Assembly (NCBI GenBank): GCA_001598975.1
Contig: BBXU01001785.1
Location: forward strand, 1 to 51,247
Reading direction: 5' to 3'
Length of the DNA: 51,247 bases
Source of the DNA: Parachlorella kessleri
Lineage: Eukaryota > Chlorophyta > Trebouxiophyceae > Chlorellales > Chlorellaceae
Shown: piece by piece, positions 12,201 to 21,900 of the stretch
Layout of the letters: the number at the start of each line of letters is the position of its first letter
Numbering within the stretch: position 1 is the first letter of the stretch
The notes under the pieces: generated by a model
Told to the model about the DNA's origin: nothing
Seen by the model: only the letters and a program-made list of their open reading frames with translations
Database searches by the model: none
Program-made: the position numbers and the translations under genes

Positions 12201-13426
12201 TTTAGCAACTGCACTAGCGCAGCTACGTTCCCTGGGACCTCCAGTCTGGCAGCTGTAGCTGCACTCACTGTGAGAAGATGTCCTGAGCATCGTGGCCCCT
12301 GCCGCCGCCGCCCATCTGCTTCAGCCCCTCCTCCCCATACCGGTCATAGATCTTCTTCTTCTCTGGATCTGTCAGTACTTCGTAAGCTGCAAAGCAGCAA
12401 CAGCAGCAGCTGCAGATCCTGCAGAGCCACTCTCCTGGTCCCTTTCCCATCTCCAGCAAGAAAAGGTTCACAAACGACAGTTTCAGCTACACAACTTGCC
12501 AAGCGTGGCAAGCGGACCGGAACCAGCCCTCAGCTCTAGCAAGGATATACCACCACATTATTATTTGCTAACCTTCGTCACATCACATGCATTCTCCCAG
12601 CTTTCTCATGGCCTTTGGTGCCCAAACATACAAGCGTGCGTGTGCTTGGCTGATGCACTACCAATAAAGAGTACCCTACTCACCATGACTGATCTCCTGG
12701 AACTTCTTGTTAGCCTCCTCCTTCTCCTCAGCAGTGCCTTGCACCTTGTCGGGGTGGTACTTGAGAGCTACCTGTGATCGGGGCAGCACAAATGCATCGG
12801 TGCAGGGGAACTAATTTCGTAATCTAAAAAGTGTCAAGACTCCGGCGACGCAGCAGCCAGCACACGCAGGTAAAATGCCAGCGGCAGGGCGTGATGCATC
12901 CCTTACAACAGGGAGTGGAGCGCCATAGGCTGTCCAACACATCCCTGTGGCACCACTACAACAGCTGTGCTCGCCGAGACTTTACATTCTTGTCTAGCGC
13001 ACCTTGCGATAGGCTCGCTTGATCTGCGCCTCGCTGGCACCTCGTGGCACCTGAAGGAGGTCATAGTAGTCACGCCTGCAGGCACACAAAAAAGCGGGAC
13101 TAGAAAGGGAGTATTTTAGGGCAGCAGTACAGGGCTTGCATGCTGAGCTACTAGCCCGCTTTGGGTCCCGCAACACAGAGGAACATCCGTGCATCTGTGT
13201 GTCTGTAAACTAGACAAGCCGACCTCCAATTACAGTGACATAAGAGATACTTCTTAGCAACCCGCAGCAGCCCCTTAAGCAGGTACGTCTCGAGCCCTGC
13301 CCACTGACAGGTCAGCCCCCAGGGCCGTTGCACTGTATGTGTACTGGCTGCCTCAGCGTCGACCTACCCTGAGACGTCCACCAACAGCAACAGCAGGCAC
13401 AGTGCTGCTGCTGCCCTCCCCCACAT
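9275..13426 (-). CDS. ER-lumenal J-domain co-chaperone, ERdj3/DNAJB11 family, complete
   Basis: Ten exons on the minus strand: 13368-13426, 13003-13075, 12684-12771, 12269-12386, 11793-11925, 11350-11466, 10885-10993, 10367-10512, 9828-9932, 9275-9406. Phases all agree; product 359 residues (human DNAJB11 358). Residues 1-20 form a signal peptide ([16 protein letters not shown]...). A J domain follows ([10 protein letters not shown], the HPD triad in [24 protein letters not shown]), then a Gly/Phe segment ([14 protein letters not shown]). The substrate-binding domains carry the family cysteine insert (KCNCKQK...CEDCPNVK) and [10 protein letters not shown]. The chain ends in HDEL, an ER retrieval signal. 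The family recruits the Hsp70 BiP to unfolded secretory clients. Exon 1 was found by eye because it is too short for an ORF scan; its ATG gives a perfect signal peptide and the phase needed to join RDYYD. Very secure call. Confidence 0.96.
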
Positions 13427-13923
13427 TCGTCCCTTCAAACAGCCCGTGCTGCCAGTGATCACGATACTCTCAACGTTGCACTTTGTTCTCTGTACTCCTT
13501 GAAAGGTGCAGCTGGCTAGAGGTGCTGATCAGTGCACTGCCATGATGGAGGGCCTTAGGACAAGTGAAGGCTAGCTGACAAGTGCGAGTACAATGCACTG
13601 CAGTAGATGCTGTTCCTTTACTGCTCCAGGGCTGTGTTCCCGCCCGGAATGACGTTCAATTCCCTCCTGCGCCTGCTCTGCAGCATGTCCAAAAGTTGTA
13701 AGGAAGCCTTGTTGCAGGGCGAACAAGCTTTCCTCCCCTCCATGTTCACTGCTGGGTCACTGACTTCCCCTGGTAGCGCTCTACTGCCGTTTTGAATCCA
13801 AGACCCAGTCGCCCGGATCGTCCAAATACCTCACTGTGAGCCTACGGAACTGCTGTGTGTCATAGCGGCAGTTGTTGTCCCTGGACGGCCAGGCGCACCA
13901 CTGCAGCGGGGCAACTTTAGGGC
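13427..13923. promoter_or_regulatory. Divergent promoter region between ERdj3 and the membrane-tail gene
   Basis: 497 bases separate the two ATGs of head-to-head genes, so the stretch should act as a bidirectional promoter. I searched for an ER-stress element (CCAAT-N9-CCACG) and did not find a clear one. No supported exon lies here. Confidence 0.4.
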
Positions 13924-15948
13924 ATGAGACCTGGCGACCCTGGCAAGAATCCTTTCTCCTTTCCGCGACTAGGGTCTGGTAGCTTGCCCCTCGACCCTGG
14001 GCTCCGAAACATACTCCAAGCTCAAAGGACTGGGTCTTCCAGCTTCAGTGCAGCCCAGCTTTTACCACCAGCAGCAAGGTCGCTCTCGGACGAACAGCGC
14101 GACGCCATGTTTAAACTGTTGAGCAAGCGACAGCGGTAAGGCTATCAAATTTTCTGGCCCTCTGTGTGGAGGTCTCCGCGCGATAAGCCAGTCAACAGTA
14201 CAAGCCTGCAAACACCTGCCAACTGCTGCTTCCCCTGCAGGGAAGGCCGCAAGCGGCATGCGGGCGCTGGTGAGCTTGACTCAGCCAGGCCCACAGAGGC
14301 TGATGAGACTGAGAGTCTGGGCAGTGACAGTTCTTTGCTGGCCTTGCTGGATGAAGGTGAGGGGCAACTAAGGAGGTGGTCACTTGAGGAACAGCAATCA
14401 GTGCGCCTTTAGACCATGGTGGTGGCGTTCGGACACTTGGTTCCCTACGTTGTGTGGATGTGTGGCACCAGCTCTATCTTATGTGTACGTAAGACACCGG
14501 TGGGCCGGTCTTGTTCCTTAGGTCCTGGTTTGGGTGAGAGCAGACTGTTTCACCGCCATTGCATGCCCCATGTCACAGATGATCCCTCCAGCAAAGCCCA
14601 CTGGCCAAGGAGCCGAGACATTCAAGCTGCTTAAAACAGTGCCAATGGCCATTCACTGCAGGGTGGTTCCAGCAGGGCGCCGGTGGCACAGGCTCCAGGC
14701 ACTCGTCGCGGCCCTCCTCCCGCCCTGGGTCTCGTGCCGATTCTGTTGTGCACCGACCGCAGCAGCCTTACCCAGACTCAGCTGCTCCTTCACCTGCTCT
14801 GAGCAAGGAGGGGCACGCTGCATCTCCCAGCAGGAAAGCCACTCCAGCCTTGGACGACCTGCAGCCTGCCTCCCGTGAGGCCAGCAGCAGCCATTGTGCA
14901 GGCGCAGGCCTGGGTGTGGCTGGCAGCAACAGGAGCGGCCGCGAGGCTGCTGGTGTGCCGACGCTGCCGCAGCAGCCTGCCACCCCCACTGGCACCCAGC
15001 TTGCAGTGGGGTCAGCTACCACAGCATCAGAGGCTTCTGTGCTGGAGCACAGCCAGAGGGCCAGTGCCAGTATGGCAGGCCTGGGTTGGGAGGGAGTGGC
15101 AGAGAGCACAGCTGGGTCGCCTGTGGTGAGTGCTGAGAGGCTTGGCACGCCTTCTGTGGGCTCTGGCTGGGACTCGCCCCGTTCCTGGAGCACTAGCCAG
15201 CTGTCACTGCCACAGGTGAGCCTCAATTGGTATCCTGCTGGAAGGTCTCCTAGGGGACTCTGTGCTTTTGCATTTTCAAGAAAAAGGTAAGCAGGTAGGT
15301 CCTGTGTAGCCAAACATTGGAAGAGCCATTTGAAGCCAAGGGGGGAAAGGACCTGTGTAAGTCTTGGGTCCGTAGGCTTGCCTGAAATCAAGTGATGGTC
15401 CTCCACGTATGCTCGGCTCCTTCATAGACTCCACCAGATCTGTGCTGGGCGACCTGCAGGTGCACCTGGAAACCATGGACCTGGCCCAGCTGGAATCCCT
15501 GGCAGCAGAGGCTGCCCAGCTGCAGCAGCGTGCAGCCCTGGCCATGAAGTTTGCTCGCCAGCGTATGGGCCCGCCCAGCATGCTGCGCCATGAGCCGGCC
15601 ACTGTGCTTGACGACGTACCAGAAGCTGATACACCAGCCTCAGCTGCTTCATCTGTGAGCGGAAGGCATGGAGACACAGCTGGCAGTCCAACTGGGAGCT
15701 GTAGAGGGAAGCGCAGCAGGCGCCGTGCCAGGGCTGGGGCTGGGTGGCTTGCAGAGTTGGCTGTAGCACTTTGTGAGCTGGTGGTGCTGCTGGGACTGGG
15801 GTTTGTGTTTGCGGCGGTAGCGCAGGTGCAGGCCTGGGCGGTGGCTGCGGCTACTGCGCCAATCCATGCAGCACATGCTGTGGTCAGCTACTTACTGCAC
15901 CTATGGGCTGTGATGTTGGGTGTGGCGCTCAGCTTAGTCCGTGCGTGA
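13924..15948 (+). CDS. Unknown protein: disordered Ser/Pro-rich body, helical segment, C-terminal two-helix membrane tail
   Basis: Four exons: 13924-14135, 14241-14356, 14662-15215, 15376-15948; phases agree; 484 residues. The ATG is preceded in frame by TAG at 13918-13920, which fixes the start unless an upstream exon exists. Residues 1-290 are polar and probably disordered, with a KRQREGRKRH basic patch and SRHSSRPSSRPGSR. Exon 4 starts after an AG at 15374-15375 and holds a likely amphipathic/coiled-coil segment (DSTRSVLGDLQVHLETMDL, LAAEAAQLQQRAAL). It then has an RGKRSRRRARA patch and two hydrophobic stretches near the C-terminus (LAVALCELVVLLGLGFVF; SYLLHLWAVMLGVALSL). This arrangement suggests a membrane anchor or hairpin with a large cytosolic or stromal N-terminus. 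I do not recognise the family. A TGTAA lies 85 bases after the stop. Confidence 0.68.
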
Positions 15949-16032
15949 GACTATCGAGCACTAGCAGGGTTGTTGATAGGTTTTGGTCCCTCGATGACAG
16001 TCAACAAGGGCTGCTGTCGCTGTTGGACACCT

Positions 16033-16037
16033 TGTAA
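16033..16037 (+). terminator. Candidate TGTAA polyadenylation signal
   Basis: Lies 85 bases after the TGA at 15946-15948 of the membrane-tail gene; this spacing fits a short algal 3' UTR. Confidence 0.4.
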
Positions 16038-16506
16038 GTGTCCGAGGAATCCTGTCGCGGGTGCTGTTTTATGCTTGCGGTGGGTACCATGCTTCAGTTG
16101 TATATGTTGACCTCTTTTCTTGCAGCGTCAGATGCAGCTTACATGTGCAGCCTTACTGGATCGTTTTGTTTCAATCGGACTTCCATAAAACCCAAGACTA
16201 TATCCAGGCATGGGACTCGTTTGACTGCCAAATCTGTTTCCTGCGGCTCTGCCATTTGCTTCTGCGCTGTTTCTCTGGGACACTTGACATGAGTTGTGGA
16301 GTACTTTGCTACACCCTAGGTCTTTCACTGCTAGTTCTTTCACTAGTCCAGTACTTGGGACTTCTTTATTTCCCCATGTACCTTTTCCTGCCAGGTTCCC
16401 TTTAAAGTTGCCCAATTTGCTGGTGCTATTGAGATCCTTTGGCCAGCTGTGCAGCTTAAGGCTCCTGAATGCTTTTGACGGCTGAAATAACAGAGGTCAC
16501 TGCAGG

Positions 16507-16560
16507 GTGCCCCCCCACCCCCCCACCCCACCCCATTATACCACACACACACGTGTACAC
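16507..16560. repeat. Cytosine homopolymer and CA microsatellite tract
   Basis: Two runs of seven C separated by an A, then shorter C runs, then an ACACACACAC stretch ending in CGTGTACACC. The complementary strand has four or more G runs close together, so G-quadruplex formation is possible. Confidence 0.7.
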
Positions 16561-16571
16561 CCACAACCACC

Positions 16572-17985
16572 TCACCTACTTCCCGGGGTTGGTGCTTGTG
16601 GGGCCCCATTGTACACGGCCAGGGCCGGCTCGTATGCAAGCGGAGGATTGTGGTTGAAGTGTTGCACTAAGGCGTCAGCAGCTCGGCGCCCATCCGCCTC
16701 GGTTTGCAGGCCCATCTGGGGATCCCCAGGGTAGATTCTCCTGCCGGATTCGCTGAAGCGCCGAGGGGCGTAGAGCTCCGGAACCTCGCTGCAGCCATCA
16801 CATAGGTTATTTCGAGTGTTAGTGGAGCCCAGGGTACACTTGCTACGGCTGGTGATGAGCGACATGCTGGCATGTAGGGTTGTGCCCTTGCAAGCCTCTG
16901 TTAGCTTCCTACAAACACGTTCAGCATCGTAGCAGGAGTGGCCCGAGGTGTTGGCAACTACGGCGAGAGTGAAGGAGGATTTCAAGAGGGACCCATCGCA
17001 GTGACCGCGTTCACGGCTTTGGGTGCTATCTGCAGGTAGGAACAGGGAAAGGCCCGAAAGCTCGCCTAGTATGCGGACCTCAGGCTGGCAGGCATAGGCG
17101 GCCGACCTTGGTCAGGTGGTGGCCAGGCAGGAGTAGCACAGTGAGTACTGGCCGGTGCGTTGCACGGGCGCTGGACACAGCCCATCGCAGCACAAGGTCC
17201 TCTTGATGGTGGGGTGGGTGAACAAAGCAGCGACCTTCCCAGCGATGGGAGAATGCGTCCAGCTGTGCGCCAAACAGTTGGTCTCTGGGGTCGGTGCTAT
17301 AATAGTAGTCCCTCTGGGGGTGTAAATGCAGTGGTCCCGCAAACAGTTCTGTGTCGATGCCCAGGGACTCTTGGAGAGCTTCAACGATGCGAGGGTGGGC
17401 TGTGCCATGTTGCTGCCGCAGGGCTGCATCGCTGAGACTTTTGGCTGTAGCCTGCCATCTTTGGAGGAGCAGAGCGAGCTCCGTGGCGAATCCCCGCCAG
17501 TCGCACGTGCAGTTGAGCTTGGCAAACAGCTTGGGGTCCCTTTGGTGAGTCCGCTCAAACCGAGTGCAAAGGTTTATGAGCTGCTCAAGGGTAATTTTCC
17601 CAAGCCAGTGGCCAGCGCGGTCGTACACGTGTGCGCGTCCCTCAAGTGGGCTTGTCTCTGCGTGGGTAGGCTAGCGCTCCACCCGGAAAGTGTATTCACC
17701 AGTGGGCTCAATGTCCTTGTCTGGGTGGACAGGTTCGTTGCTCAGTGTGATGCGATTGAGGACCTCCTGTGCCTGCCACGCTGTAGGCCAGGCAAATGGC
17801 GGATTGTTCACGACACCCTGGCGTTCCAGGGGAGGGAGTGCAGCATCACGTGGCGGGGGAGGTGGGGAGGGTGCCCCAAGTTGCGCCTGGCGGGTCTTAA
17901 ACTGGTCAATGAGGAGGGGGAAGTAGCTACAGCCAAACAATCGTCCAGGAGCTGCTGCTTCAGCACATCAAGTACCGCCAGTTAG
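16572..17985 (-). pseudogene. Degenerate mobile-element-type ORF, possibly adenine-methyltransferase-like
   Basis: On the minus strand about 460 codons of one coherent protein are readable, but broken. An upstream segment near 17985-17940 shifts frame into ...LFGCSYFPLLIDQF. A TAG at 17671-17673 interrupts the frame between FRVER and THAETSPLEGRAHVYDRAG. Near 17110 a frame change links ...LLLPGHHLTK to PEVRILGELSGLSLFLPAD. The central segment (ELFAGPLHLHP, YYYSTDPRDQLFGAQLDAF, RWEGRCFVHPPH, TVLLLP) resembles phage/eukaryotic-element Dam-type N6-adenine methyltransferase folds. In those, a PP motif follows W-x-G and a later LLP strand. A second NNPPF motif lies upstream. The reading stops at 16572. 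The methyltransferase link is my inference from motif order. An alternative is an accessory domain of a retroelement polyprotein. No terminal repeats were identified. Confidence 0.5.
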
Positions 17986-18890
17986 TTGGCTGTACAGATG
18001 GTTTAGCTCTCGCCTCAGTAGAATAGGCAGGCTATATGCTGCGCCCCAGGCAGGCTACCCCAGCTAAGTTCCTGCCGGTTGTTTTTTACGGCTGGGCAGG
18101 TCTTGGATGTGCTACATGGAGGCCCGAGCTCCTTCACACATTCGGATCTGTAAACATGGGCTTGTACAAATGTGTGTAAACGAGAATGCCCCAAATTTGC
18201 ATTGGCACCACGAGCACTGCAATGGCTGCTATTGCACGATGTCATCCAACACAATCCCCAGTGTGCCCCAGTGTGCAGGAGCGCGACGTGTGTGTCTGGC
18301 CTGAGGTTCCAGCACGGTGAGACCATGCTGGCGCCATACAACATCCCTGGCCGTGCACAGTCCGCTGCTGCGCTACATCATGGAGTCCCCATTGCAGACT
18401 GTCACCCCTCTTGCGGTATGCCACATATTGAAGTGTTCTTGCAGCCATATATGTGCCTCATCAATCAAAAAGGGACAATCATGTTTACACCAGTCACACT
18501 GGCAGCAGTTGTAACTGCTCAATTGGAAGCCAGGACACATCTCTCCTTTGGGACACAGGCTGCTCGCCTCCTTCTAGAAGAGATCTCGGGCATTGCCGCT
18601 GGTGCGTCCCGCTATAGACTGGGTGCACAGCCTCTGCATATGTGCGAGAAGCATGCATGCCACATGGCCATAATGCATTGCAGCAGCAAACACCCCCCCA
18701 CCCCGAGCACCCCCGGGCCCGGGCAGCCCGACAAGATGTACTCCTGCTTCCTGCGTATACTCTCGGTATACTCTCAACAATGACAATATTTATACTTGTG
18801 GGTTAGCGACGTCTCTAGATCTGACCCTTATTCCTGCCTCCTCATGCAAATCATAATGGGAGGCCAATACTACAACCAGGCAGCCGTTGA
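17986..18890. other. Intergenic stretch without a supported gene
   Basis: A plus-strand open frame at 18172-18783 (203 codons) is present but has no recognisable motif, no splice support and unbiased codon use, so I do not call it. A C-rich run occurs near 18692-18722. Otherwise nothing is supported. Confidence 0.3.
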
Positions 18891-18897
18891 ATATAAG
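18864..18897 (+). promoter_or_regulatory. Candidate CCAAT and TATA-like elements upstream of the exon-repeat gene
   Basis: CCAAT at 18864-18868 and ATATAAG at 18891-18897 lie 99 and 72 bases upstream of the ATG at 18963. The order and spacing fit a core promoter with a short 5' UTR, but this is only positional evidence. Confidence 0.35.
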
Positions 18898-18962
18898 ACC
18901 ATGCGGCCAAAGGCTCCTATCTTATCACCGTCCCGTGTGCTATCCTTTGTGGTACTTCTAAG

Positions 18963-21900
18963 ATGAACACCCGCTCACGACGGGCGGCGGCGGGCATGGC
19001 ACCGGTGGCAAGCCAGGTGGGAAGGCCTGAGATGAGTTTCCAGTGCGTCTAGCTAGCCTAGAGGGTGGCTGTGTTGAAGCTGGGCAGTGTTGAACACCAC
19101 CAGCTAACTTTCAGAGTGAAGGCAGAAGCTCCGGCCCACTTACCTTGCGAAGGCAAGGATATGCTCTCACTATGACTCCCTGATTTGCGTCAACAAAGCT
19201 TAGAAGCTGGGGAACATTCAATGTGCCATCTCTTTGCCAGCTGACTGACGCTTGCTGGCCATGGCTTGATGACCATGATGCCGTCGAATGCGCATCAGGG
19301 CATTTCGGTTTCTCTTTGCAGTCCGGATTATGGTCATTGTCTGATTGACAGCCGGCGTGGGACCTTGGACCTAAATATAACTGCTGTTCATGGATGTTGC
19401 AGGCGGCACCAGCTCCTGAGATGGAGCAACAAACCCTGCGCGCGCCCGGTCCTAATGGGGGTGCTGCTGTGGCCGCTGCCGCCAAGCCACCTGCTGCCGG
19501 AGTAAGGCGAAGCGCCCGGTCTTCAGCGCCCGTGACGCAGGCTGGCCGCAAGCCGGAAAAGGTGTGCATGGAAAAAGCTAGATCTCAGTGCGCTGGGGCA
19601 CACATGATCGCGAAGTTGCATCGCAGGCTGCAGTGCAGTCACCTGTCGCAAGGCCTTGTGTAGGCTGGGCAGCCGTGCTAGACTTGCCTGGCGCATGGCC
19701 CAGGGTTTTGGTTGCTCTCTTCCTCCTGCTTCTCGCTGCACCCAGCTGTGCAAGCCTCATTAGTAGATGCCGAAGTAAGGTGTGAGCATTGAGCTCCAGA
19801 CTCATCAGGCTATTTGCTCTTCGATGCAGGCAGCCGCAGATGTCTCATCCAAGGGTAACGCAGGCAAGGATCTGCCCAAGGGCAGGGAGGTAAGGTCTTA
19901 CTTCTGTCTAGCTCTTGGTTAACTAATTGGGTAATGTTTCAACCACCAAATCAAACTCTTCGGGATCTTTTTCCCGTTTTGCTTATCACAAGGATATCGA
20001 ACTGCTCTCGTCACTTCCCCAGCCCCTTCTCATTGAATGTTATCTCCTTCCACTACTTGTGCGCAACGACCACCTGCCCGCTCCTTCCAGTATACAGCAA
20101 GTGTATGACTTGCCCTCGAGGGTTCGAGCCTGTTACAGTGCAGGTCATGACTCGTGATCCTGTTGCTCTGTTATATTAATGTTGTGGTGCAGGCCACTAC
20201 GGCGGCCTCCACAGCTTTTGATGTCGCTGCCGCCGCCCCCGTTGCCGCCGGTGGACCAGCTGCTGGTGGACCTAGGCGGAGCAGCAGGATCGTTGCGTCT
20301 GTATCGAAGGCAAGCAACAAGCCGGCAATGGCGTGCATGGCAGTAACGAGAGTCGCCAGTGCACTGTGCTTGCATGCTTGGCATTGTGAGTAAGCTGCAA
20401 TACGCTTGCAGGCTGCATTGTGTGCTTCTGCAGGCTTGGTAGCTGTACTGCACTTGCCTGAACACGTGCGCCTTGCTGTGTACCTCCAAGGAAGTCGCTG
20501 AAGTGTGGCGTGAGCAGTGCATGTAAGTCTCATCAGGCTATTTACATTTTTTGGTGCAGGCAGCCACATCCAAGACATCCGAGGGTAAAGCCGGCGAGAA
20601 TCTATCGAAGGCCAGAGAGGTGGGGCACTCGTTCCGTCAAGCGCATGCATTTGAGAGGGGTTACTGAGGTGCCCTTGTCGCATCCCCACTATCCCAAGAT
20701 CGCTTCCTGGCTGCAAACAGTGTGACAGGCCACCAATATGCCTGATGTCTGTTGGCCATAGCATGTCATCCATGGCTAACTTTGCTCAACCGAACTACCA
20801 GTCTCTCAGTCATCCCAGGCGCGGTGCGGCATTTTGCCACTTTTCTCCTATCCACTGCTTTCTGGCCTCGTCCCTTTCTCCTTATCACATGGAACCCGCT
20901 AAACTGCCCTTGTTGCTTTCCAGCCCCTTCATACCGCCTCTTCAGCGTGTTGCAGCATAGGTGGCGACTTGGCGTGCAGTCCACCACCAGCATCCTTACC
21001 ACGCTTATGCCTTACCAGCTGGCTGGCTGGCTTTGTGAACAGCAAGTGATGTCTTTGAGCCCAGAGGAGCTGAGCCTATTGTGATGCAGGCAACCTCCAA
21101 ACAAATTTAGTTGGGCTGTTGCATTATCTCTGCCATGCAGATGGCTGTGACGGCACCCACGGCTAATGGTGGTGCTGCTGGCGTCGCAGCAGCTCCGGCG
21201 GCAGCACCTGCTGCTGGTGTTAGGCGCAGCAGCCGAATCGCTGCATCCGTAGCGCAGGCAAGAACAAGTCTGCAACGGTGTGCATGACGGAAAATAGACT
21301 CACCAGTGCGTCGGGCATGCATGTTTTGGCAATTTTGCAAGCAGGCTGCAGGACAACTTGCCAACTGCAATTAATTGCTTCGGCAGGTCTGCTAGACTGG
21401 GTAGCCAAAGGTGCTCCACATGCCTGAAGCATCTTTCAGGATGCTCTTCCTTCCGGTTCCTGGTACAAATTGCCCTCCAATACTGTCGCTGATGTGTGGC
21501 ATTAGCAGTTTGCAGGGGTCAATGCTCAGCATGCTATTCTTGCACTGGTTCAGGCGCACGGCACCAATGAGACGTCAGAGGCTGACCATGGCGAACCTCA
21601 GCCCACAAAGGTAAGGTTTTGCTCCTCTCAATGTGGTAGATTGGCACGGTCGGTGGATGAGTGAAGTGCCATCTTTCACACATACTCCCCCACCTTTACT
21701 GCCAGCTGTTTGCAAGCAGTGGGCGAGACACCAAATGTTCTAGACAGTATCTTGTCCTTCTCTAGAACTGGCCTCACCATACTTTCATCCTTGCCATCAA
21801 ACCCGTCCAGAGCCGCCTCCTTCCCACCATAGTTCTGTTGCCCTTGTCTTGTGTCACATGGCTTGTCCACCACCAGGGTGCCCCCATTGTTCCCCAGCAC

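Larger units (their letters stand above)
15949..16571. other. 3' region downstream of the membrane-tail gene
   Basis: Holds TGTAA at 16033-16037, then T-rich sequence without a supported exon, and at 16507-16555 a cytosine homopolymer/CA-rich tract. Open frames on both strands are short and unsupported. Confidence 0.35.

Noticed and set aside
15801..16487. Open frames opposite and after the membrane-tail gene
   Set aside because: They overlap the real exon or the 3' UTR, and none has compatible splice sites.
17326..17985. Plus-strand open frame of 219 codons
   Set aside because: It is the antisense shadow of the minus-strand methyltransferase-like relic, whose reading is far more protein-like.
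18172..18783. Plus-strand open frame of 203 codons
   Set aside because: No recognisable motif, composition unlike neighbouring coding exons, and no splice or promoter context. It is probably chance openness next to the decayed element.
20114..20139. GGTTCGAGCC resembling a tRNA B box/T-loop
   Set aside because: No acceptor stem, D-arm or A box at the right distance. It lies inside an intron of the exon-repeat gene, so it is a chance match.
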